Made by a program: the position numbers and the translations under genes. 64,000 bases of DNA from Xanthocytophaga flava. Its GTDB lineage: Bacteria > Bacteroidota > Bacteroidia > Cytophagales > 172606-1. Where the stretch lies: NCBI GenBank assembly GCA_030068525.1, contig JASJOS010000008.1, positions 124,001 to 188,000 of the forward strand. Reading direction: 5' to 3'. Position 1 is the stretch's first letter; each line of letters begins with the position of its first letter. The notes under the pieces were generated by a model, which saw nothing but the letters and a program-made list of their open reading frames with translations, had not been told where the DNA came from and did no database searches. Positions 18,649 to 28,600 of this stretch are shown here, piece after piece.

Positions 18649-19356
18649 ATGATTTATTCCACCAGTAACATGAAAGCAGAAGACATTAAATTCAATGATA
18701 TTACCAGAATTCTATTTGGGTCAGATGCACCCGTTAGTTTTTTACTGGAATTGGTTATTCGCTTTTTATTTTTATTTATTCTTCTCATCATTACCTTGCG
18801 ACTATCTGGGAAATCACAAACGGGTAGTCAAAATCGTATCAAGCAGGCCTCAATCGTATCACTGGCTGCTGCCATAGGAATTCCGATGATGAGTCCCACG
18901 AGAGGCTTACTTCCGGCTATTATTATTGCGATTGTGATTGTAGGCATTCAGCGCCTGCTTTCTCTGTGGGCTTTTTCCAATCAAAAGGTTGCTAATCTGG
19001 TTAATGGGAAATACAATACCCTGGTTGCTGATGGAGTGTTTCAACTCCACGACATGCATCAGATAGGGCTTTCGAAAGAGCGACTGACTGCTGCAATCCG
19101 TCAAAAAGGTATCTTACATCTGGGAATGATAGAACGTATGTATATGGAAGCCAATGGCAGCTTTACCATTATTGAATCACAAAATCCCCGTCCTGGTTTG
19201 TCCCTTATACCTGTATGGGACAAGGGGTTTAGAAATCAGCAGCAAAAGTCAGAAGAACTGCATGTGTGTTCCAATTGTGGAAATACACAGTCTGCAAAAG
19301 ATTCTACATGTGGTGTTTGTAAAAAAGATAAATGGGAGCCTGGAGTCATCGTATAG
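18649..19356 (+). CDS. DUF421 (YetF-like) membrane protein with C-terminal zinc ribbon
   Basis: 235 residues; an alternative ATG is at 18670. Three hydrophobic segments near the N terminus (about 28-50, 64-80, 85-104) are followed by the cytoplasmic DUF421 domain (NGKYNTLVADGVF, then LSKERLTAAIRQKGI). The role of the family is unknown (membrane-associated, stress-linked in Bacillus). The last about 45 residues add CSNCGN and CGVCKK pairs, the four cysteines of a rubredoxin-like zinc ribbon, which is not a standard part of DUF421 proteins I know. Transcription is away from the kinase at 18243. Confidence 0.8.
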   Translation: MIYSTSNMKAEDIKFNDITRILFGSDAPVSFLLELVIRFLFLFILLIITLRLSGKSQTGSQNRIKQASIVSLAAAIGIPMMSPTRGLLPAIIIAIVIVGIQRLLSLWAFSNQKVANLVNGKYNTLVADGVFQLHDMHQIGLSKERLTAAIRQKGILHLGMIERMYMEANGSFTIIESQNPRPGLSLIPVWDKGFRNQQQKSEELHVCSNCGNTQSAKDSTCGVCKKDKWEPGVIV

Positions 19357-19430
19357 CATCCTTATGGTCAGTATTTTACTATGATCATTACCATTTTGCA
19401 ATGGTTGCATGATACTTGTCAATTTATGAA

Positions 19431-19883
19431 TTAGTTAATGGGTTTGACCTCAAACAAGTGCTTACTTAAGGGAGCAAAATGGATTTCTACCATCTGACCT
19501 TTCCTAAATGATTGCCAATCTTCTTCAGAAACTGCAAATGCATGGTTGAGAATGGTTAATGTATAGGAATCGCTTCGGCCAGTTTCACTTTTCTCTTCAA
19601 TCTCACCTTGTACTACAATCTTTTGTCCGTTTTTGATATCCTGCCTCAGCAAGTTGTTTGGAAAGAACTGTGTATACACTATATAGGCAAGACTTAACAG
19701 TACCAGCCCTACCAGCAACAATAATGCAGTAAAATGTACTTGGAAGGCTAACCAGAAGAAAAAACCATAAAAACCTGCGAGTAACAGAATCTTTGCAGGA
19801 GCAATATATGCCATCTCTTGTAGTAGCTGAATTTCTTCCTTTGTCATGGGTTGCCGATAGGATGCGGCGGCTGGTTTATTCAT
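19431..19883 (-). CDS. small membrane protein of unknown function
   Basis: 150 residues. Two adjacent hydrophobic helices (about 30-50 and 54-72) are followed by an about 75-residue soluble part (KNGQKIVVQGEIEEKSETGRSD...YTLTILNHAFAVSEEDW...GQMVEIHFAPLSKHLFEV) that looks like a beta-rich OB/SH3-type fold. The ATG at 19883 fits. I do not recognise a family; the layout resembles hypothetical membrane proteins that carry a cytoplasmic beta-barrel. It is convergent with the DUF421-like gene. Confidence 0.7.
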   Translation of the reverse strand: MNKPAAASYRQPMTKEEIQLLQEMAYIAPAKILLLAGFYGFFFWLAFQVHFTALLLLVGLVLLSLAYIVYTQFFPNNLLRQDIKNGQKIVVQGEIEEKSETGRSDSYTLTILNHAFAVSEEDWQSFRKGQMVEIHFAPLSKHLFEVKPIN

Positions 19884-19986
19884 AGAAAGTGAATTTTAAG
19901 AGCAAGATACACGGAATCTCAGAAAAAGTATGGCTATACCTGGCAAAGCCCTTTCAGTAGTTTACAAAAGTGTATAAAATGAAGGT

Positions 19987-20922
19987 CTAGACAGATAATC
20001 CAGAACAGTTAGGCAGCCACCGAAGAAGTTGCTTTTTCAGTTGATGGGGTAGAAGAGTACCAGACAGATTTAGGCTTTGAAGATTTTGTAATTCACTGAT
20101 AGATTCTGGTAATGATTTGAGAGGATTGGCACTTACATCTAATTTCTCCAGGTTTGTGAGATTGCCAATGGATTCAGGCAAAGATGTAAGCTGATTTTTC
20201 TGCAAACGTAATTCCTTCAGGTTGGTAAGTCTACCTACCGATTTTGGTAATTCATAGATTAGGTTATCTGATAAATCCAACTTTTTCAGATTTGTTAATT
20301 TACCTATTGATTCAGGTAGATAGATAAGCTTATTGGAACGTGCCTGAAACGATTCCAGCTGCTTCAACTGATCTATCGTTTCTGGAAGAGAAGTTAGCTC
20401 ATTGTCAATAACTGTTAGTCTTTTCAGTTTTGTAAGTTTACCTATGGATTCAGGAAGAGAGATAAGTTGATTACTTGATAAAGATAATTCCTCTAGTTGC
20501 TCTAACTGTCCAATCCATTCTGGTAACAACGTTAGACGATTGTTTGTTAGTACTAACCAGATTAACCCTGTCAATTGACTCATTGATTCTGGTAAAGAGC
20601 TCAATTCTACTATAGAGGCTTCCAAACTCCTAAGATTCCTCAAAATGCCAATGGACTCAGGTAGGGATACAGGCTTTTTGTAGGTGAGAGCCAACCCTTG
20701 CATTGATAACACCCTAGCTATCTTTTCTGCCAGAGTCTCTGTTGTTGTTTTATAGTCCTTTGCATGTTCTTGTAACCATTGATCCACGTGATGAATAGGA
20801 GAGATGAACGTTTCCAGACTGAACTGAAGGGACTGAGCTAACTCCATCCCTAGTGCTACCGTTTCCGGCTGTCCGGAATAGAGCAAACGATACAAACTTT
20901 CCTCTTCTTTCACAGATAACAT
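19987..20922 (-). CDS. leucine-rich-repeat protein, paralogue 1
   Basis: 311 residues, no signal peptide. A helical N-terminal domain (1-75: ESLYRLLYSGQPETVALGMEL, then DQWLQEH and AEKIARVLSM) precedes about nine 23-residue repeats of the pattern LPESIGxLxxLxxLxLxxNxL (about 85-290). A cap ends in LRRWLPNC-like residues (here LLRWLPNCSG). The same N domain and cap occur in the proteins at 44164 and 50037, so this is a local family. The repeats give a protein-binding solenoid; the partner is unknown. The gene stands alone, divergent from 21118. Confidence 0.85.
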   Translation of the reverse strand: MLSVKEEESLYRLLYSGQPETVALGMELAQSLQFSLETFISPIHHVDQWLQEHAKDYKTTTETLAEKIARVLSMQGLALTYKKPVSLPESIGILRNLRSLEASIVELSSLPESMSQLTGLIWLVLTNNRLTLLPEWIGQLEQLEELSLSSNQLISLPESIGKLTKLKRLTVIDNELTSLPETIDQLKQLESFQARSNKLIYLPESIGKLTNLKKLDLSDNLIYELPKSVGRLTNLKELRLQKNQLTSLPESIGNLTNLEKLDVSANPLKSLPESISELQNLQSLNLSGTLLPHQLKKQLLRWLPNCSGLSV

Positions 20923-21117
20923 ATTTTCCTAGGCTGTAGTAGTGACAGAAGCAAATTTATCTAATTCTGAGGATGTTATAGCAAACCATGTATGTATGAA
21001 AGAATGAAGTATCTGTGATAGATATATCTGACTGCAGGAAGAGGTGTTAAAAATAGTTAAGAATCCTATAAGGAATCAGATATAACCTACATTAGGCAAA
21101 TATATAAATACTCTTTC

Positions 21118-21648
21118 ATGAAACTGGTATACTGGTTCTTTCTACTTTTTCCACTCATGGCTTCTGCCCAACTGGGAATTTTTAATCTGGATAGTTTGGT
21201 TGAAAAACATCCGTATCGCTGGGAGATTGAGAGGCGTGCCTTGTTGAAATCCCGATCATTTACAGATTCTGCAGAAGTGTGGAAAGGGAAGTTTATGGAT
21301 TTTGCAAAATGGGTAGAGGAAAGTTGCAGTGGTAGTGAGGAAGCAACTCGTGCTATGTCAGAAAAGGTAAATAACCTGTATGATCATATGTTGCATTACC
21401 AGGATAGCGTTTTGTATGCTATACCAGCTTTTCGCAAACGAAATGTTGATCAGCTTCGTGTTGGTATTGGATTGGATTGTTATTCTTTTGCAAGCTATCT
21501 GAATTTATCTTTTCTGTTTCATCATAAAGGTGTATTGTATTCTAGTCCTGAAGTGAAAGACTATACAGCAGAACTGGTAAGCTTTCTTCATGACAAGTAT
21601 CAGTACACCCTCGTAAAAGGTCGGCTTCAGCGTAAGGGTAGTCCATAA
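21118..21648 (+). CDS. secreted protein of unknown function
   Basis: 176 residues with a clear signal peptide (MKLVYWFFLLFPLMASAQLG, cleavage after ASA). The mature part is mostly helical and has no domain I recognise; it carries single Cys residues in EESCSGSEE and GLDCYSFA that could pair. It lies 93 bp upstream of the FGE-like gene on the same strand, so co-expression is possible. Confidence 0.7.
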   Translation: MKLVYWFFLLFPLMASAQLGIFNLDSLVEKHPYRWEIERRALLKSRSFTDSAEVWKGKFMDFAKWVEESCSGSEEATRAMSEKVNNLYDHMLHYQDSVLYAIPAFRKRNVDQLRVGIGLDCYSFASYLNLSFLFHHKGVLYSSPEVKDYTAELVSFLHDKYQYTLVKGRLQRKGSP

Positions 21649-21741
21649 ATGTTGTTCTACCGTTAAGATTTTATAAGTTTAAGAGATTACTCAAGCAAAT
21701 CACACAACGAAGAATAATTTGTAGTCCCAATCCAGAATTAT

Positions 21742-22650
21742 ATGATTGCTATTTACTCATTGTTCCAGAATACTTGTTTTCCTTTTACTGTACAGATTTC
21801 TACAAGGAGAATTATTTTCCTTGTCTCATTTCTTTTGTCAATTCCTATATTAGCTCAAAAACATCCCTCTAATGGATTGTTGGTACGAATTCCATATGGA
21901 ATGCATCCTGTAGATGGCATTTTTGTGGATGATACTGAGATTACAGTTGAAGAATGGCTGGAGTTTTATTATTACTCTCAGGATAGCACCCGGGCCATTC
22001 CAAATCCGGTATATCACCCACATTTTCCACAGGAAAATAAGCCCTCCTATGCCTTTTTGTTCAAAATTGATACTAGTGCCCTCTGTCTGAAATACAATGA
22101 AATGAGCAATGGCGAGATACGCAGGCCTATTCCAGTTCCGAAGGATAGTGTTCATTCCCATCGAAGTTTTAAGAGGTTTTGCAGAAGATATATGGATTAT
22201 CCGATAGCTTATATCTCCTATGAGCAAGCCATAGCCTATTGTGACTGGAGGTCAAAGCTAGTGAGCCAAGATAAAAACTACTCATTTGAATTTCGACTAC
22301 TATCCCCGGCAGAGATAGATTTATGGAATGAAAACCTGGACAGCCTGGTCGTGAATAAATATGGGACATGGGCTACTGGCAATTATAAAGACAGTTATCA
22401 AAGTCCTAAGTTCTGTAAAAGGTGTGGCCAGAAAGCAATTGCTGTTGCATCCTTGTTTTCAGGCAAAACTCTCCTCTATGATATCCAGGGAAATCTGGCA
22501 GAGATGACACTTACAAAAGGAGTTGCAATGGGAGGAAGCTTTATACATCCTTATTATGAATCACGGAAAGGACATCAACAGGTATACACAAAGCCAGAGC
22601 CTTGGCTAGGTTTCCGATGTGTAGCTATCGTTCACTGGTATCGTTATTAG
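21742..22650 (+). CDS. formylglycine-generating-enzyme (SUMF1) family protein
   Basis: 302 residues with an N-terminal export signal (hydrophobic IIFLVSFLLSIPIL, then AQKH). The FGE-sulfatase fold is visible in PVDGIFVDDTEITVEEWLEFY (24-65 region), YPIAYISYEQAIAYCDWRSKL (about 155-170), FRLLSPAEIDLW, GNLAEMTL (usually GNVWEW), GGSF and WLGFRCV at the end. The two active-site cysteines of true FGE near the C terminus are not both evident, so it is more likely a structural or gliding-related (GldK-like) member than a sulfatase activator. Spacing suggests possible co-transcription with 21118. Confidence 0.8.
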   Translation: MIAIYSLFQNTCFPFTVQISTRRIIFLVSFLLSIPILAQKHPSNGLLVRIPYGMHPVDGIFVDDTEITVEEWLEFYYYSQDSTRAIPNPVYHPHFPQENKPSYAFLFKIDTSALCLKYNEMSNGEIRRPIPVPKDSVHSHRSFKRFCRRYMDYPIAYISYEQAIAYCDWRSKLVSQDKNYSFEFRLLSPAEIDLWNENLDSLVVNKYGTWATGNYKDSYQSPKFCKRCGQKAIAVASLFSGKTLLYDIQGNLAEMTLTKGVAMGGSFIHPYYESRKGHQQVYTKPEPWLGFRCVAIVHWYRY

Positions 22651-22832
22651 GAATGGCAACAATGCTAGAGAAATAGCTTGATTTGATTACTACTCATACC
22701 AACTATCAGTTGATTCATTATGGGAATACAGAGGGAAAGTTGTTTATTTATCTGACTAAACGATTTTCAATCCTCTAGAAGTATAGTGTTGCAATAAAAC
22801 ATGGATTTTGAACTTATCAACCTTACTGCTTT

Positions 22833-25241
22833 ATGATCCAGAATTACTTTATTGTTGCGTGGCGTAATATTCTTAAACGCCCTTTCTTTGCCTTACTCAA
22901 TATCATCAGTATCTGTACTGGTATACTATTCTCTCTGTTAATAGGCATCTATATCCTGGGTGAACTGCAGGTAAACAGGCAGTTACGGCAGGCTAAGAAC
23001 CAATATTTTCTTACTAGCGAATGGAGAGACCCTAATATGGGAATCCCGCTTACTACACTGGGACCACTTGCGAAGCGGTTGAAAGAAGAATATCCTACAC
23101 TGGTTGCCAACTACTTTCGGGGAGATTACATCACTTCGATCGTCTCCAAAGGAGACAAACACTTTCGTGAATCCATGGACATCGGAGACAGTACTTTACT
23201 TACCATGTATGGATTTAAATTGTTACATGGGGATGCAACTACAGCTTTAAAGGAACCATTTTCTGTGGTCGTAAAGAAAGAGATTGCCTTCAAATATTTT
23301 GGCCGGACTAATGTAGTAGGAGAAACGATTCAGATTCAAAACTTTTCAAATACAAATCATGACTTTCGGATTACCGGAGTACTCGACGATATTCCTGAAA
23401 ATTCCATTACAGATTTAAATAACGATAATCATCATCAACTTTTTATCCCTGCCAGTAGCTCTTCGTTTTTCCCCCGTGCGGATAGAGAAGATTGGACTAT
23501 TTCTTCATTTCCTTCATACATTGAGTTACAAGATGGAGTTACAGCAAAAGAGTTAGAGTTGCCTCTGAAAAGACTTATAGCCCAGAACGCACCCGATGGG
23601 ATTAAGGAAAACCTGACTGTAAAGCCTATTGCCCTGACTGAGTATTACCTGACAAAAGATAATAGTCTGGTAAAGCGAATGTTATATGCATTGTCCTTTG
23701 TAGGAGTATTTATTTTGCTCATGGCTATTGTGAACTTTATCAATATCTCTATCAGCAGTTCTTCTACCAGAATCAAAGAGATCGGGATTCGGAAAGTATT
23801 GGGTGGTTTGCGGAACCAGATTATCATTCAATTTCTTGCGGAGTCTGTCATTCTTGTTTCTGTAGCTACTGTATTTGCTTTGCTTTTGTATCCATTAGCA
23901 CAACCCGTATTTGGGAATCTGATTGGAAAGCCAATTCCCGGACTTACTGCATTTCCCCTGTTTTTTATCGCTTTCCCTACTCTTCTTATTTTATTGGTTG
24001 GAGTGGCTGCTGGTTTCTACCCTGCTCTAAGACTCTCAGCCCTTAAAACATCCGATTCAATAAAAGGGAAATTCCAGACAGTTAAGGAGAATATCGGTTT
24101 ACGTAAAGTGCTGGCAGGTTTTCAGTTTTGTCTGGCTGGCATTGTAATGATTGCGGCCTTCATAGTTACTGAGCAGATAGCCTATTTTTTTGGTCAAAGT
24201 CTAGGCTATACAAAGGATTATATTGTATCCTCTCAGGTACCTAGAGACTGGTCTCCATTGGGTGTACAAAAGATGGAAACTGTTCGCAATGAGTTTGCCG
24301 CGATGCCTGAAGTAATCAATGTAACCTTGTCTTACGAAATTCCTGATGGGATGAATGGCGGGCAAGGGTTAATTTACCGGGTTGAGCAGGATTCTACACA
24401 GGCCATTGCGGCACAGTTCATGAATTCAGATGAGCATTTTTTAGCTACCTATGGTATACCCGTAAAAGCAGGTTCTTTTTTAACAGCAGCAACAGCCACT
24501 GATCTTACCAAAGTTGTTATAAATGAGGCTGCAGCCAAAGCAATGGGGTGGGCCAATGCTCGTGATGCCATTGGTCAGCAGGTTAAGTTTTCGGGTTTTG
24601 CTCCAATTTGTACTGTAACAGGTGTTACCGGTGATTACCACTTTAACTCCATGCAACATAAAATACCGCCTATGGTATTCAGCCATGTAAAAGTAGCCAA
24701 TACATACCGCTATTTGTCGTTCAAACTAAAACCGGGTAATACCATTTCTGCTATCAGTGCTATTGAAAAGAAATGGGCTACACTGTTACCTGGAAGTTCC
24801 TTTGAATATCGGTTTATGGATGATACATTAAAAAGGGTATATAAAACCGAAATACAATTGCAAAAGGCATCTTATGCCTCTGTGGTATTATCATTAGTTA
24901 TTGTTTTTCTGGGAGTGATTGGAATTGTTTCTTTAAGTATACAAAAGAGAACAAAAGAAATAGGGATACGTAAGGTACTGGGTGCTTCAACAAGTAGCAT
25001 CATGATGCTTTTCATCAAAGATTTTCTGGGTGTACTGATAATCTCCTGGATTATTGCATGTCCGGTTGCCTGGGTGATTATGAATAACTGGCTGAGTAAC
25101 TATGCGTATAAAATAACTCTGACAGCTCTTCCTTTTATGGGTGTTGTAGTAATATTAACCCTACTTACAGTTTTGTTGATCATCCTTCAAACGAAAAAAG
25201 CCGCCCATGCCGACCCAGTGAAAAGTTTGAAGGTTGAATAA
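22833..25241 (+). CDS. ABC transporter permease, MacB/FtsX type
   Basis: 802 residues. It opens with FIVAWRNILKRPFFALLNIISICTGI, the usual start of Bacteroidota FtsX-like permeases, with a transmembrane helix at about 20-42. A large periplasmic MacB_PCD-like domain follows, then an FtsX core of three helices (about 283-400) with the cytoplasmic KEIGIRKVLGG motif. A second helix, a second periplasmic domain and a second FtsX core (KEIGIRKVLGAS at about 710) complete the duplicated layout. No ATPase subunit is in the window. Such proteins couple to a MacB-like ATPase to move lipoproteins, peptides or drugs. It is a single-gene unit ended by a terminator. Confidence 0.9.
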   Translation: MIQNYFIVAWRNILKRPFFALLNIISICTGILFSLLIGIYILGELQVNRQLRQAKNQYFLTSEWRDPNMGIPLTTLGPLAKRLKEEYPTLVANYFRGDYITSIVSKGDKHFRESMDIGDSTLLTMYGFKLLHGDATTALKEPFSVVVKKEIAFKYFGRTNVVGETIQIQNFSNTNHDFRITGVLDDIPENSITDLNNDNHHQLFIPASSSSFFPRADREDWTISSFPSYIELQDGVTAKELELPLKRLIAQNAPDGIKENLTVKPIALTEYYLTKDNSLVKRMLYALSFVGVFILLMAIVNFINISISSSSTRIKEIGIRKVLGGLRNQIIIQFLAESVILVSVATVFALLLYPLAQPVFGNLIGKPIPGLTAFPLFFIAFPTLLILLVGVAAGFYPALRLSALKTSDSIKGKFQTVKENIGLRKVLAGFQFCLAGIVMIAAFIVTEQIAYFFGQSLGYTKDYIVSSQVPRDWSPLGVQKMETVRNEFAAMPEVINVTLSYEIPDGMNGGQGLIYRVEQDSTQAIAAQFMNSDEHFLATYGIPVKAGSFLTAATATDLTKVVINEAAAKAMGWANARDAIGQQVKFSGFAPICTVTGVTGDYHFNSMQHKIPPMVFSHVKVANTYRYLSFKLKPGNTISAISAIEKKWATLLPGSSFEYRFMDDTLKRVYKTEIQLQKASYASVVLSLVIVFLGVIGIVSLSIQKRTKEIGIRKVLGASTSSIMMLFIKDFLGVLIISWIIACPVAWVIMNNWLSNYAYKITLTALPFMGVVVILTLLTVLLIILQTKKAAHADPVKSLKVE

Positions 25242-25320
25242 ATAGTTTGAAGTGTTGGATTCGTCGTATGCTACTTTGCAAAGATACAGTATGTGGTTCA
25301 TTCAGTCAAAAGCCTTCACA

Positions 25321-25357
25321 TAAAATAAACCGCAAAATTCCGTCGCGGTTTATTTTA
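25321..25357 (+). terminator. terminator after the ABC permease
   Basis: A 13-bp perfect stem (TAAAATAAACCGC with GCGGTTTATTTTA), 11-base loop, 80 bases after the stop; the T-rich right arm continues into TTTAT. Confidence 0.8.
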
Positions 25358-25446
25358 CTTTATAGTAATGTAGATTAAAGTTCATTACAAGAAGATAAAA
25401 GAAAAGTTTGATAGCAAATTGTTTCTGTTCCCTCACTTACATCTTC

Positions 25447-25463
25447 ATTGTAACCGTTACAAT
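25447..25463. promoter_or_regulatory. 17-bp palindrome upstream of the T9SS cargo gene
   Basis: ATTGTAAC-C-GTTACAAT is perfectly symmetric about its central C and lies 153 bp before the start at 25616. It is operator-like; the binding protein is unknown. No other feature is seen in 25358-25615. Confidence 0.4.
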
Positions 25464-25615
25464 ACAAATAGTGAATTTTGCTTTTTGTATCAATTCTGAG
25501 TATGAATAGATTTTTTGCAGAACTTCTACATATTTCCTCTCCTTTGCTATGATTTTGTTTAATTTTACAGAAGAAGTAGGCATCCTTGAGCCTAAACGTT
25601 TTTTCTATCTACTCT

Positions 25616-28600
25616 ATGCATAAAATTTTACTCTTTTTAACCGTTTTTATTATTTCTCAGAATCTATTCTGTCAGACCAAAGACTTTCAACTAAAGAAAG
25701 TAATAGGTACACCTGTTCATTTTCCTCAGGATATATCCATAGACGAAAATATGGATATGTATGTATTGGAACTGAGCTATCCGTATATCCAAAAATTTGA
25801 CAGTGCAGGACAATTTAAAACTAAAATATATTTAGAAGATCCTTCACTTGCTGAAACTAAATATGTATCTACTTATGCCAGTTCTTTAGTTGTTGATAGT
25901 CAAGGCAATATAAATATTCTTTCCTCTGGCTTTTTTTACAAGTACTCCCAAAGTGGAACAATGCTTATGAAAATCGCTCTTGATACAGGCCATTTTGGTA
26001 ATCCGGATGGATTCTGTATAGATAAAAAAGGCAATATTTATATTGCATGCACTGGTAATGATAAAATTCAAAAATTTGACTCGCAGGGTCGGTTTCTATT
26101 GGAAATTGGGCGATCTGGTTCTGCAGAAGGAGAGATGAAACAGCCTGGAAGCCTTGTTGTTGATGACCAGGAGAATATTTATGTAACTGATTATGGCAAT
26201 CATAGGATACAAAAATTTGGAAAAAATGGGAATTTCCTGAAGGCTTTTGGCAAAGAAGGTTGGGGACAAGGTGATTTTGAACAGTTAGGTGATATAGTTT
26301 TTGACCATAAAGGCAATTTATTAATTTCAGATGTTGACAGAAATATTATTCAACGGATTGATACCAACGGAGTATTTTTAGAATACCTATCCACTGGTTC
26401 ATTAGATGGTACCAGAATAATGATTGCAGTTGCAAAGTCTGGAAGTATATATATATCTGATAGAAGACATCATGGTGATGCTACGATTATTAAGTGTGAT
26501 ACACAGGGAAAGTTTATTCGGAAATTTGGACATGAGGGGCAGATCTTGGCTGTTGCCTATGATAAAAGCAATAATCTGTATGTTGCTAAATATGGAAAGA
26601 TAGATATATATACAGCTTTAGGACAATACATTTTAAGTTTTCCTGTTAAAGCACATCAAATAGATGGACTTGCTATTGGCAATCGGAATGATATTTATGT
26701 AGTTTCTAACAGTGAATCTAAAATATATAAGTACAATGCTCAGGGACAGCTTATTAGTACTTTTGAAGATTTAGGCATACCACCCGGAGAACTAAAAATG
26801 TTTGATGGATTGACTATAGATCCGGATGAAAACTTGTTCTTAGCTTATTATCGTGGGCGTATACATAAGATTAGTTCGACTGGCAAATTTATGGGAGTAG
26901 CCAATTATGGCCAACTGTGGACTTTGCATGGAATTGCATCAGATACCAAGGGTAACATCTTTACACTGGATATGAATGGGCATCGTATCCGAAAGTATGA
27001 TGCAAAAGAAAATCTAGTGGCTGAGTTTGGACCCTTTGATCCTAATGAAAACCCTTATGTAACGGAGGCAGACATTTCTGTAGATAAGTATTCCAATGTA
27101 TACGTAGCTCATCATAATCCAACCTATACACAGATTTATAATAGCAAAGGTGTTCTTCAACAACAAGTGGACTTATCTTCCTATCTGATTGCAGCTAATA
27201 AGGAAGGGACACTTTTTGCTGCTGTTGAGTATTCTCAGGATGCTATCTTTTTATATAGTTCATCTGATGAAGTATTTAATAGCATCGGAAATTATATTAA
27301 GGGAACAGTATATCACGACATAAACAAGAACTGTAAACAGGACTCTGCTGAAGCTGGTATAGAAGGAGCTGTGATTATAGCTAGCCCGGGGCCTTATTAT
27401 GGCGTTACAGATAAGTCTGGAAACTATACAATCAAAGTAGATACAGGGAGCTATACGATTGAACAGATGCTTCCCACTGCACAAGGTAAACTGGTAAGCC
27501 ATACCTGTAATCAGTCCACTCAGACTTCTCATTTAACTAAAGATAAGAGCATAGATGAGGGAAATAACTTTGGAAATAGCATTTCACTGACTCCCTATCT
27601 GACAAGTAGTGTAAGTTCGGATCGTCGCCGGAGATGTTTTACCAATCAGACAGTGGTAAGCTACTCGAATAGTGGTTTTGCTGTTGCTCAGGATGTGAAA
27701 GTTTATATAAAGTTGCCAGTTCATGTTATTCTTAAGGCTGCTAGTCATCCCTATGTAATCGATAAAGATTCAAACTATATCTTTAGTATTGGTAACTTAG
27801 CCGCAAATCAGTCGGGAGCCATCCGGATTACGGATTCAGTAGCCTGCGTTGCGAATATTATGGGCCTCACAGCCTGTACCAAAGCCTGGATTACTCCGGT
27901 CAACAGTTATACATCTCCTGATGGTACCTCATGGGATAATTCAGATATTGTGCTAACAGGTAAATGTGTGGAGAATGGCAGAATACAAATGGTAATTAAA
28001 AATATAGGTCAGAAAGCAATGGCTGATAGTGCTGAATTCAGAATATTGTTGAATGCCCAATTATCTCTGCGCAAAAATTTCATGTTGGCTAAAGGGGATA
28101 GTTTAGTATTGAAAGTACCCGCCAATGGCAAAACAGTTCGTTTGGAAGCTGACCAAAGACCCGGCCATCCCCGTAAATCACAAACTAATTTAACTATTGA
28201 AGGATGTATAGCTTCTGTGAATGATATAGTGGGTAAAGGTTTCGTGGATGTACTACCTCAAGATGATGCTGAGCCTGAAGTATCTATAAACTGTCTAATG
28301 ATACGTGACTCGTATGATCCCAATGATAAACAGGTTAGTCCTTTAGGAACAGTCAATGACCATTTTGTCCCTACAGGCTCTGAGTTAAAATATACTATTC
28401 GTTTCCAGAATACTGGAACGGATACAGCCTATACGGTTACTGTAATTGATACACTATCAGAGCATCTGGATGTCTCTACTCTCCAGATGGGAGCCACTTC
28501 CCATAACTATAATCTGAGTATAGGAGGCAAAGGACGGCCTGTACTAACCTGGTTGTTTACCACTATTAATTTGCCTGATAGTACCCGTGATCAGAAAGGT

